Source: Candidatus Omnitrophota bacterium (lineage in GTDB: Bacteria; Omnitrophota; Omnitrophia; Omnitrophales; JACQLI01). Taken from it: a DNA stretch of 6,961 bases. The position numbers and the translations under genes were made by a program. Below the pieces are notes generated by a model, which saw nothing but the letters and a program-made list of their open reading frames with translations, had not been told where the DNA came from and made no database searches. The stretch covers positions 1 through 6,961 of the forward strand of contig JACQLI010000075.1 of assembly GCA_016204125.1 (NCBI GenBank), written 5' to 3'. Below, piece by piece: positions 1 to 5,632 of this stretch (positions within the stretch are counted from its first letter, which is position 1; each line of letters begins with the position of its first letter).

Positions 1-1
1 A

Positions 2-667
2 TTTAATGTTCTCGCCAATGTCGGGAAACCCCAGGTGGCTTATAAGGAGACCATTCAAAGGCAAGCCAAGGGCGAAGGTAAATACATTCGTCAGACAGGT
101 GGCCGCGGTCAATACGGTCACTGTTACTTGTCGGTCGAACCTCTTCCTCGCGGGACGGGGATTGAATTTGTGAATAAGGTTGTAGGTGGAGCAATCCCAA
201 GGGAATACATACCTGCTATCGAAGCCGGCGTGAGGGAGGCTTGCCAAAACGGTTTTCTTGCGGGTTACCCCGTAGTCGATGTTCGGATAACAGTTTTTGA
301 CGGATCGTACCACGACGTTGACTCTTCAGAAATTGCTTTCCAAATTGCAGGATCGCTCGGCTTCAAGGAAGCCGCTAAACAGGCGAGCCCCATTCTCTTG
401 GAGCCTATTATGAATTTGGAGGTTGTGGTACCTGAAGAATATATGGGAGATGTGATAGGGGATTTGAATTCAAGGCGCTGTATCATTCAGGAGGTTGGTA
501 CACGTAGCAATCTGAAATCAGTGAGAGGACTTGTGCCTCTTGCCGAAATGTTTGGATATGCCACCTCGGTTCGTTCGCTTTCCCAAGGACGAGCTACCTT
601 CACTATGGAGCCTCACAGCTATTCCGAAGTTCCAAAGCAGATCGCCGAGAAAATCATAGCCGCCTAA
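2..667 (+). CDS. fusA: Elongation factor G, C-terminal part (domains IV-V), 5' truncated by window edge
   Basis: EF-G is the cytosolic GTPase that drives tRNA-mRNA translocation. Only the last 221 residues are visible; the reading frame is open from base 2, so the gene starts outside the window and the GTG at 35 is an internal Val codon (ANVGKPQVAYKET context). Residues about 1-129 are domain IV, with the GGRGQYGH motif and the tip motif SYHDVDSSE (His about residue 104, equivalent to the functionally important E. coli His583). Domain V begins near PILLEPIM (about 130-137) and holds GDVIGDLNSRR, PLAEMFGYAT and RSLSQGRATFTMEP. The usual Gly after GDLNSRR is Cys here (about residue 160). The stop TAA lies 12 nt before rpsJ, with no tuf gene between. 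Identification is secure; the GTPase domains cannot be assessed. Confidence 0.98.
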   Translation, partial: FNVLANVGKPQVAYKETIQRQAKGEGKYIRQTGGRGQYGHCYLSVEPLPRGTGIEFVNKVVGGAIPREYIPAIEAGVREACQNGFLAGYPVVDVRITVFDGSYHDVDSSEIAFQIAGSLGFKEAAKQASPILLEPIMNLEVVVPEEYMGDVIGDLNSRRCIIQEVGTRSNLKSVRGLVPLAEMFGYATSVRSLSQGRATFTMEPHSYSEVPKQIAEKIIAA

Positions 668-679
668 TCCAGAGAAATT

Positions 680-991
680 ATGGCAACGAAAGAGAAAATC
701 AGAATTAAGTTACGTGCCTACGATCACAGGATTCTGGATCAATCAGTCCAGGAAATTGTGGGGACGGCCAAAAGAACAGGAGCCCGCGTGATCGGTCCCG
801 TCCCTTTACCGACTCATATATGGAAGACGACTGTTCTCAAGGGGCCAACGATCGACAAAAAGGCGCGCAATCAATTTGAAGTACGGACTCATAAACGTCT
901 CTTAGACATTGTTGAACCTACTGCGCGAACCGTTGATGCGTTGATGCGCCTTGACCTTCCCGCAGGGATCGATGTGGAGATCAAACTATGA
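680..991 (+). CDS. rpsJ: 30S ribosomal protein S10 (NusE)
   Basis: S10 sits in the 30S head and, as NusE, also binds NusB/NusG in transcription antitermination. The 103-residue product is the same length as E. coli S10. Conserved blocks are IRIKLRAYDHRILDQ (7-21), TAKRTGARV (29-37), GPVPLPT (39-45), RTHKRLLDIVEPT (69-81) and VDALMRLDLPAGIDVEIKL at the end. The ribosome-facing loop is divergent: the usual SPHV reads GPTI at 55-58, and the segment before it is HIWKTTVLK. The start follows a weak AGAGA 4 nt upstream and lies 12 nt after the fusA stop. Its stop overlaps the rplC start (ATGA), implying translational coupling. In E. coli this is the first gene of the S10 operon, preceded by an L4-responsive leader; no such leader fits here. 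Confidence 0.98.
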   Translation: MATKEKIRIKLRAYDHRILDQSVQEIVGTAKRTGARVIGPVPLPTHIWKTTVLKGPTIDKKARNQFEVRTHKRLLDIVEPTARTVDALMRLDLPAGIDVEIKL

Positions 992-1719
992 TCGGTCTTC
1001 TGGGAAGAAAAGTCGGGATGACCCAGGTCTTTGATGAAGAAGGGCACGCCGTTCCTATTACCGTCCTTCAAGTGGGACCTTGTGTGGTGACTCGTTTGAG
1101 GACAAAAGAGAAGGATGGTTACGTGGCTGTCCAGCTAGGCTTTGGCGAACAAAAGGAAAAAAGTTTAACGAAGCCAGTACTAGGTTACTTTAAAAAGATT
1201 GGATTACCTGTGAAGAAATTTCTTCGGGAGATTCGTACGAATTCACTCGAAGGGCTTGAGGTCGGAAAAGAGCTTAAAGCCGATCAATTTGAGGTAGGTG
1301 AATTTGTCGATGTGGAAGGGATTTCCATCGGAAAAGGTTTTCAGGGGGTTGTCAAAAGGCATCATTTCAAAGGCGGCCCTAAAAGCCACGGCTCAATGTT
1401 TGGTCGTGTTGCAGGTTCGATCGGGGCCTCCTCCTTTCCTTCTCGTGTCGTGAAAGGAATGAGGATGCCAGGTCAGATGGGTAATCAGCAGGTTACTATT
1501 CAGAACCTTAAAGTCATTAAGGTTGATCCAGAAAACAATCTTTTGGTTGTGAAAGGATCAGTACCAGGAGCGGAAACAGGATGTCTTGTGATCCGAACTT
1601 CCGTCAAAAGGGGTAAAGCAAAGCAATGGAAAGTCGCAAAGGCAGAACAAGAAAAACCGCAAGAAAAAGCGGAAAAGCCAGAGCAAGACGTCCAAGAAAA
1701 AGCCCAGCAGGCAGCGTAA
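988..1719 (+). CDS. rplC: 50S ribosomal protein L3 with acidic/basic C-terminal tail
   Basis: L3 is an early-assembly 50S protein that reaches the peptidyl transferase centre. The 243-residue product is longer than E. coli L3 (209). The core covers about residues 1-207: MIGLLGRKVGMTQVF at the N-terminus, GKGFQGVVKRHHFKGGPKSHGS (about 116-136, split motif typical of L3), the extension GSIGASSFPSRVVKG (143-157) and MPGQMGNQQVTIQNL (160-174). The Gln that PrmB methylates in E. coli L3 (GQNQTPG context) is Ser here, as in many other bacteria. From about residue 208 a low-complexity Lys/Glu/Gln/Ala tail runs to the stop. GGAG at 976-979 is a good ribosome binding site 8 nt upstream, and the start overlaps the rpsJ stop by 4 nt. 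Confidence 0.97.
   Translation: MIGLLGRKVGMTQVFDEEGHAVPITVLQVGPCVVTRLRTKEKDGYVAVQLGFGEQKEKSLTKPVLGYFKKIGLPVKKFLREIRTNSLEGLEVGKELKADQFEVGEFVDVEGISIGKGFQGVVKRHHFKGGPKSHGSMFGRVAGSIGASSFPSRVVKGMRMPGQMGNQQVTIQNLKVIKVDPENNLLVVKGSVPGAETGCLVIRTSVKRGKAKQWKVAKAEQEKPQEKAEKPEQDVQEKAQQAA
1609..1716 (+). other. Low-complexity C-terminal tail of L3
   Basis: These codons encode about 36 residues past the normal end of L3, rich in Lys, Glu, Gln and Ala, starting GKAKQWKVAKAEQEKPQEK. The DNA is purine-rich. The motif GKAKQ, with the codons aaa gca aag caa (1615-1626), recurs exactly in the tail of L22 (4214-4225), where it is followed by a similar EKP and QEK pattern. The tail is presumably disordered. It overlaps an open rplD-frame reading that starts at ATG 1626. 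Confidence 0.75.
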
Positions 1720-1736
1720 AAGCGGCCGAAATCGAA

Positions 1737-2378
1737 TTGCCGGTCTATTCAAAGGCTGGCAAGGAGAAAAAGGGCATTTCCTTGAATAAGGAGATCTTTG
1801 GAGCGCCGGTGAATGAAAGGCTTCTCGAGCTTGTCCAGAAGGCTTACTCTGCCAATCTCCGTCACGGGACTGCATCGACGAAAACTCGCGGGGAGGTTCG
1901 AGGGGGCGGGAAAAAGCCTTGGAAGCAAAAGGGGACGGGTCGGGCTCGTCACGGTTCGAGTCGTTCACCCATCTGGCGAGGCGGCGGAACAACTTTCGGA
2001 CCAAGACCGAGAGATTACTTTGTATCCTTTTCTGAATCGATGAAAAAACAGGCTTTGATATCAGCTTTAAGCTTACGGACGAAGGAGAAAAACCTTCTCC
2101 TTTTGGAAGATACCAAACTCGAGACCCCCAAAACAAAGGAGTTTGTGAAAATTTTGCAGGCACTTCCTCTTGAAAAAAAGAGGACGCTCTGCGTAGTCAA
2201 GGAAGCCAGCCCTGTTTTGAAACGTGCTACGAGTAATCTCTCAAGGATTCTTGAGATAAAGCCTGCACATGATCTTAATGCGTATCATGTTCTTCATTGG
2301 CCCAAGATCTTGATTGAGAAGGATGCGCTTTCTCTCATTGAGTTAAGGCTTCTTAAAAAAGAAGAGGTAGCGGCGTGA
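1737..2378 (+). CDS. rplD: 50S ribosomal protein L4 (start codon uncertain)
   Basis: L4 binds 23S rRNA domain I, lines the exit tunnel and, in E. coli, represses its own operon. With a TTG start at 1737 the product is 213 residues (E. coli 201). MPVYSKAGKEKKG matches the usual L4 beginning. The tunnel loop is intact: STKTRGEVRGGGKKPWKQK (47-65), GTGRARHGS (66-74), SPIWRGGG (77-84); Lys65 corresponds to E. coli Lys63, the erythromycin-resistance position. LETPKTKEF (128-136) is also typical. There is no ATG or GTG near the expected start. ATC at 1731 sits where the common M-E-L-P-V-Y start would fall. ATG 1626 gives a 250-residue form with 37 extra Arg/Lys-rich residues and a 94-nt overlap with rplC. 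None has a strong ribosome binding site. Family identity is certain; the start is not. Confidence 0.93.
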   Translation: MPVYSKAGKEKKGISLNKEIFGAPVNERLLELVQKAYSANLRHGTASTKTRGEVRGGGKKPWKQKGTGRARHGSSRSPIWRGGGTTFGPRPRDYFVSFSESMKKQALISALSLRTKEKNLLLLEDTKLETPKTKEFVKILQALPLEKKRTLCVVKEASPVLKRATSNLSRILEIKPAHDLNAYHVLHWPKILIEKDALSLIELRLLKKEEVAA

Positions 2379-2656
2379 GACTTCATCTTTATGACATTAT
2401 CGTAGAGCCTCTCATTACGGAGAAGGCCACAGGACAAAAGGAAGCGCATAAATATTCTTTCCGTGTACGTCCTGATGCCAATAAGAAATCGGTTAAGGAG
2501 GCAGTGGAAAAAATTTTTAATGTTCATGTGACCAAGGTAAATACCATACTTGTGAGCGGAAAGTGGAAGCGGGTTCGAGTCCGTCCAGGACTTACGGCTG
2601 ATTGGAAGAAAGCTACAGTGACCATCAAAGAAGGAGAGAAGATCGAGTTCGTATAA
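2375..2656 (+). CDS. rplW: 50S ribosomal protein L23
   Basis: L23 lies at the exit of the peptide tunnel and is the docking site of trigger factor and SRP. The 93-residue product has the family pattern: YDIIVEPLITEKAT (6-19), with Glu16 matching the trigger-factor-binding Glu18 of E. coli; YSFRVRPDANKKSVKEAVEKIF (27-48, split motif); VNTILVSGKWKR (55-66); and DWKKATVTIKEGEKIEFV at the end. The start is GTG, overlapping the rplD TGA as GTGA, with GAGGT at 2364-2368 giving a 6-nt spacing. No oddities; the length is normal. Confidence 0.97.
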   Translation: MRLHLYDIIVEPLITEKATGQKEAHKYSFRVRPDANKKSVKEAVEKIFNVHVTKVNTILVSGKWKRVRVRPGLTADWKKATVTIKEGEKIEFV

Positions 2657-2660
2657 GGCA

Positions 2661-2666
2661 AAAGGA
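2661..2666 (+). promoter_or_regulatory. Ribosome binding site of rplB
   Basis: AAAGGA lies 8 nt before the rplB ATG, inside the 18-nt rplW-rplB gap, the longest gap between firmly placed starts and stops in the window. rplB therefore has its own ribosome binding site rather than a stop-start overlap. Confidence 0.7.
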
Positions 2667-2674
2667 ATACCGAT

Positions 2675-3502
2675 ATGGCACTCATTAAATTTAAACCAAC
2701 AACACCAGGAAGGCGACACGGAAGCGGGGCTGTTTTTTCGGATATCACCACGGATCGACCTTATAAGCCTCTGACAGTTCCCATAAAGAGCACAGGGGCT
2801 CGAAACAGCCACGGTCATATTACGAGCAGGCACCGCGGCGGAGGCCATAAACGTCGATTCAGGATTATCGATTTCAAGCGCATGAAACATAATGCAACCG
2901 CACAGGTACTGACCATTGAATACGATCCGAATCGAAGCGCCCGCATCGCCCTCGTTCAATATCCTGATGGAGAGAAATCTTACATTTTGGCTCCTAATGG
3001 GCTTCAAGTGGGCCAGAACGTGATGAGTGGAATGGAAGCTGAGGTTAAGGTTGGAAACCACCTTCCTCTGAGAAGCATCCCAGAAGGAACCGAGATCTGC
3101 AATATTGAACTTGAACCTGGACGGGGAGGAAAGTTGGTTCGTTCAGCAGGAACTCTGGCAACGATCCTTGCGAAGGAAAACAACGTAGCCCATGTGAAAC
3201 TTCCTTCAGGAGAAGTTCGGCTTTTTAAATTGGATTCTTATGCAACGATAGGTCAGTGTTCGAATATCGATCATGAGAATATTTTACTTGGCAAAGCAGG
3301 TCGTTCACGGTGGCTTGGGATTCGTCCCCAGACCCGTGGCGTCGTCCAAAATCCCTGCGATCATCCAATGGGTGGCGGTGAAGGAAAGTCCAAGAGTGGT
3401 GAACATCCGTGCAGCCCATGGGGTCAGAAGTCCAAGGGACTCAAAACACGTCGACCCCATAAGATTTCCAATAAACTGATTATCAGAGACCGTCGCGCAT
3501 AA
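2675..3502 (+). CDS. rplB: 50S ribosomal protein L2
   Basis: L2 is a primary 23S binder needed for subunit association and peptidyl transferase activity. At 275 residues it matches the usual size (E. coli 273). Landmarks are TPGRRHGS (10-17), GARNSHGHITSRHRGGGHKR (41-60), the OB/SH3-like core with EYDPNRSARIALVQYPDGEK (82-101), IPEGTEICNIELEPGRGGKL (135-154), NIDHENILLGKAGRSRWLG (197-215) and GGGEG (233-237). The key His of the DH motif (His230, E. coli His229 in mature numbering) is present. The second His of the proteobacterial DHPHGGG is Met232, a variant common in other phyla. The preceding RGVVQNPC differs from the frequent RGxAMNPV. AAAGGA lies 8 nt upstream. Confidence 0.98.
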   Translation: MALIKFKPTTPGRRHGSGAVFSDITTDRPYKPLTVPIKSTGARNSHGHITSRHRGGGHKRRFRIIDFKRMKHNATAQVLTIEYDPNRSARIALVQYPDGEKSYILAPNGLQVGQNVMSGMEAEVKVGNHLPLRSIPEGTEICNIELEPGRGGKLVRSAGTLATILAKENNVAHVKLPSGEVRLFKLDSYATIGQCSNIDHENILLGKAGRSRWLGIRPQTRGVVQNPCDHPMGGGEGKSKSGEHPCSPWGQKSKGLKTRRPHKISNKLIIRDRRA

Positions 3503-3504
3503 TT

Positions 3505-3511
3505 AAGGGAG
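3505..3511 (+). promoter_or_regulatory. Ribosome binding site of rpsS
   Basis: AAGGGAG sits 7 nt before the rpsS ATG in the 16-nt rplB-rpsS gap. It is among the strongest Shine-Dalgarno matches in the window and fixes the rpsS start. Confidence 0.75.
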
Positions 3512-3518
3512 AAACTGA

Positions 3519-3818
3519 ATGGCAAGATCATCTAAAAAAGGCGTATTTGTTGACGAAAAGCTTTTAGAAAAGATCCACACGGCACGCACTAAGAATGATC
3601 GCAAGCCGATCAAAACTTGGTCGCGCCGATCGACGATTACACCTGAATTTGTAGGGCTGTCCTTTGCGGTCCATAATGGAAAAATGTTTCACAATGTCCT
3701 AGTAACCGAAAACATGGTGGGCCATAAGCTGGGTGAGTTTTCGCTCACACGTATCTTTAAGAAGCACAGCACTTCTCAGGATAAGGCAAAGGCTTTGGCT
3801 ACTGCAGCGAAAACATGA
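3519..3818 (+). CDS. rpsS: 30S ribosomal protein S19
   Basis: S19 binds 16S rRNA in the 30S head next to S13 and contacts the A-site tRNA region. The product is 99 residues (E. coli 92). It starts MARSSKKGVFVDEKLLEKI and contains IKTWSRRSTITPEFVG (31-46), VHNGKMFHNVLVTENMVGHKLGEF (51-74, split motif) and the 74-80 segment FSLTRIF, where most bacteria read FAPTRTF. The Thr-Arg-x-Phe core is kept. The C-terminal extension is short and Lys/Ala-rich. Its TGA overlaps the rplV start as ATGA. Confidence 0.97.
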   Translation: MARSSKKGVFVDEKLLEKIHTARTKNDRKPIKTWSRRSTITPEFVGLSFAVHNGKMFHNVLVTENMVGHKLGEFSLTRIFKKHSTSQDKAKALATAAKT

Positions 3819-4300
3819 CAACACAAACTGTCGATCATTCAAAAGAAACAAAGTCCGTAGTGAGATACCTTAGGATCTCGCCGAGAAAGGTCCGTCTCGT
3901 TGTGAATACGGTAAGGTACAAGCCTGTATCTCAGGCTTTCTTGGTGCTGAGCTCTTTGAAGAAAAAGGCAGCGCGCATGGTCGAGAAGGGGCTGAAGAGC
4001 GCTTATTCCAATGCAAAAGTGAAAGGTCTTGATCAGTCAAAACTTTGGGTTTCTGAAATCAAAGCAGACGGTGGGCCGACGTTCAAGCGTTTCATGTCAC
4101 GATCGATGGGGCGTGCGGATCAAATCCTCAAGCGGACAACCCATTTAACCATTGTACTCAAAGAAGGTGAAAAGATTTTTGGTGAACCGTCCCTTCCACC
4201 GAGCGAGGGCGGCAAAGCAAAGCAAGAGAAACCGAAACAGGAAAAACAGGCAAAAGCAAAGAAAGAGAAGAAAGAGAAAGCTGCCGAAAAGGCAGGCTGA
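3815..4300 (+). CDS. rplV: 50S ribosomal protein L22 with long Lys/Glu-rich C-terminal tail
   Basis: L22 contacts all 23S domains and its beta-hairpin lines the exit tunnel next to L4. The 161-residue product is well above E. coli L22 (110). The core includes RYLRISPRKVRLVVNTVR (17-34), KGLKSAYSNAKVKG (58-71), and the hairpin strands LWVSEIKADGGPTFKRFMSR (77-96) and GRADQILKRTTHLTIVL (99-115). The usual RGK after VRLV is RYK here, and the usual RPRAxGRA of the hairpin tip is MSRSMGRA. From about residue 118 a basic, low-complexity tail follows. The start is set by the ATGA overlap with rpsS; no clear ribosome binding site is visible, so coupling is likely. Confidence 0.97.
   Translation: MTTQTVDHSKETKSVVRYLRISPRKVRLVVNTVRYKPVSQAFLVLSSLKKKAARMVEKGLKSAYSNAKVKGLDQSKLWVSEIKADGGPTFKRFMSRSMGRADQILKRTTHLTIVLKEGEKIFGEPSLPPSEGGKAKQEKPKQEKQAKAKKEKKEKAAEKAG
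4166..4297 (+). other. Low-complexity C-terminal tail of L22
   Basis: About 44 residues past the normal end of L22. After a short Gly/Pro-rich linker (EPSLPPSEGG) the segment is almost wholly Lys, Glu, Gln and Ala. Its start, GKAKQEKPKQEKQAK, resembles the L3 tail, including the identical codons aaa gca aag caa for KAKQ. The L22 C-terminus of known ribosomes is on the subunit surface, so the tail probably projects outward (inference). Confidence 0.75.
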
Positions 4301-4304
4301 TCCC

Positions 4305-5039
4305 ATGGGACAAAAAGCGCATCCTTACGGACAACGACTCGGTTACATTAAAACCTGGAAGGCAAAATGGTTTGGGAAGGGTAAGCAGCTAATCGACTTT
4401 CTTCATGAAGATTTGAAGATCCGTAAGTTTTTGAAGGAAAAGTTAGGCTACGCAGGAATATCAATGATCGAGGTCGAGCGTTCAAGCGGGCGGGTTCGTG
4501 TGAGGATCCACACCGCGCGCCCTGGCGTTATCATCGGAAGAAGAGGTCAGGAGATCGATCAAATCAAAGATGACCTTTCGGATATCGTTAAAGACAAAGA
4601 ACTCTTAATTGACATCAAAGAAGTAAAGGATCCTCAACTAGATGCCCAGCTTGTGGCCGAGAATGTAGCCATTCAGCTTGAAAAGCGTGTTTCCTTCAGG
4701 CGGGCCATGAAAAAAGTGATTCAGAACGCAAGGATGAAAGGGTGTCTTGGGATCAAGATTCAATGCAAGGGAAGGCTTGGCGGAGCTGAGATCGCCCGAG
4801 CCGAAGGTTATCACGAGGGAAAAATTCCTTTGAGCACTTTTCGGGCCGACATCGATTATGGATTTGCTACCGCCTTCACGACTTATGGAACGATTGGATC
4901 GAAGGTCTGGATTTATAAAGGAGATGTTCTTGTAAAAAAAGAAGTCGCGACGCAAAGAGAAGAAAGAAAAGTTTTGAGCCAAGTTACGGAAAAGGGAGAA
5001 ACGGTGACCAAAGATGCCACTGATGCCCAAGCGAGTTAA
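4305..5039 (+). CDS. rpsC: 30S ribosomal protein S3
   Basis: S3 forms the mRNA entry gate with S4 and S5 and helps unwind mRNA. The chosen ATG gives 244 residues (E. coli 233), starting MGQKAHPYGQRLGYIKTWKA, the family start. The frame stays open upstream to an ATG at 4152, but that stretch only mirrors the L22 tail. The KH domain shows PGVIIGRRGQEID (73-85), with GRRG as the GxxG loop. FRRAMKKVIQNA (131-142) keeps the Arg/Arg/Lys (132, 133, 136) tied to helicase activity in E. coli, followed by GRLGGAEIARAE (157-168) and DIDYGFATAFTTYGTIGSKVWI (182-203, split motif). The C-terminus is a polar tail of about 30 residues. The start lies 4 nt after the rplV stop, and the 3' end overlaps rplP. 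Confidence 0.97.
   Translation: MGQKAHPYGQRLGYIKTWKAKWFGKGKQLIDFLHEDLKIRKFLKEKLGYAGISMIEVERSSGRVRVRIHTARPGVIIGRRGQEIDQIKDDLSDIVKDKELLIDIKEVKDPQLDAQLVAENVAIQLEKRVSFRRAMKKVIQNARMKGCLGIKIQCKGRLGGAEIARAEGYHEGKIPLSTFRADIDYGFATAFTTYGTIGSKVWIYKGDVLVKKEVATQREERKVLSQVTEKGETVTKDATDAQAS
5003..5007 (+). promoter_or_regulatory. Likely ribosome binding site deciding the rplP start
   Basis: GGTGA, complementary to the 16S 3' end, lies 6 nt before ATG 5014 and inside the end of rpsC. It favours 5014 over the in-frame ATG at 5023. A purine run (aaaggga, 4991-4997) further upstream is too distant. Confidence 0.45.
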
Positions 5040-5445
5040 ATATCGGAAGCAGCATCGCGGTCGGAGGACTGGTATTGCATCACGCGGGAATGCCCTTGCC
5101 TTTGGGGATTACGGTCTTAAGGCATTGGGAGAGGGTTGGCTTACGGCCATTCAGCTTGAGGCGGCCCGTGTGGCTCTAGCAAGGCATGTGAAGCGGGGCG
5201 GAAAAATTTGGTTGCGCATTTTCCCTGATAAGGCCTACACGAAGAAACCTGCTGAAACACGTATGGGCAAAGGAAAGGGAAATGTCGAATATTACGTCTC
5301 GGTAGTCAAACCAGGACAAATCCTTTTTGAAATGGGAGGCGTACCTGAGGAGTTGGCACGTTCTGCCATGAGGATCTGTGCCTACAAGATCCCCTTTCAG
5401 ACCCGTTTTGTGAGACGAGAAGGAATTAGCCATGCCGCAGCTTAA
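5014..5445 (+). CDS. rplP: 50S ribosomal protein L16
   Basis: L16 organises the A-site region and central protuberance of the 50S subunit. The 143-residue product (E. coli 136) begins MPLMPKRVKYRKQHRGR, matching the common MLMPKRxKYRK start, so the first of two ATGs is preferred. Further landmarks are FGDYGLKALGEGWLTAIQLE (30-49), KRGGKIWLRIFPDK (60-73), TRMGKGKGNVEYYV (82-95), carrying the Arg that RoxA-type oxygenases hydroxylate in E. coli, and GVPEELARSAMRICAYKIP (109-127). It overlaps rpsC by 26 nt and rpmC by 14 nt, so this is one of the tightest stretches in the window. Confidence 0.97.
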   Translation: MPLMPKRVKYRKQHRGRRTGIASRGNALAFGDYGLKALGEGWLTAIQLEAARVALARHVKRGGKIWLRIFPDKAYTKKPAETRMGKGKGNVEYYVSVVKPGQILFEMGGVPEELARSAMRICAYKIPFQTRFVRREGISHAAA

Positions 5446-5632
5446 GGTAAAAGAACTTAGGAATTTAACTGCGGATGAGCTTAAGGAGAAGCTGGGAGCA
5501 CTTAAAAAGGAGCTTTTCTCCCTTCGTGTGCAGGCGAAGCTAGGCAAACTTGAAAAACACACATCCATCAAGATCACAAAGAAGCATGTGGCGCGGGTTA
5601 ATACTCTTTTAAGAGAAAAGGAATCGTCTTAA
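5432..5632 (+). CDS. rpmC: 50S ribosomal protein L29
   Basis: L29 is a small helical-hairpin protein near the tunnel exit, beside L23. The 66-residue product (E. coli 63) shows KVKELRNLTADELKEKL (5-21), LKKELFSLRVQAKLGKLEK (24-42) and a second helix ending ARVNTLLREKE (54-64). Two amphipathic helices fit the known fold. AAGGA at 5420-5424 lies 7 nt before the ATG, inside rplP, and the genes overlap by 14 nt. Its TAA shares one base with the rpsQ ATG (TAATG). Confidence 0.96.
   Translation: MPQLKVKELRNLTADELKEKLGALKKELFSLRVQAKLGKLEKHTSIKITKKHVARVNTLLREKESS

Noticed and set aside
35..37. GTG considered as the start of a free-standing EF-G domain IV-V protein
   Set aside because: The frame is open upstream to the window edge with EF-G-like sequence (ANVGKPQ), so it is an internal Val codon of fusA.
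1813..2043. Second + strand open frame inside rplD
   Set aside because: Out of frame with the well-conserved L4 tunnel-loop coding region; no family resemblance.
1558..2163. Antisense open frame (201 codons, - strand) opposite the L3 tail and rplD
   Set aside because: Phe/Leu/Arg-rich composition reflects the complement of Lys/Glu codons; both + strand genes are certain.
2294..3061. Long antisense open frame (255 codons, - strand) opposite rplW/rplB
   Set aside because: No recognisable domain and no sign of a gene; it is the complement of strongly conserved coding sequence.
4152..4304. Upstream extension of the rpsC frame, rich in Arg/Lys/Asn
   Set aside because: It lies wholly within the L22 tail in another frame; A-rich codons read off-frame give Lys/Arg. 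ATG 4305 gives the canonical MGQKxHPxGxRLG start of S3.
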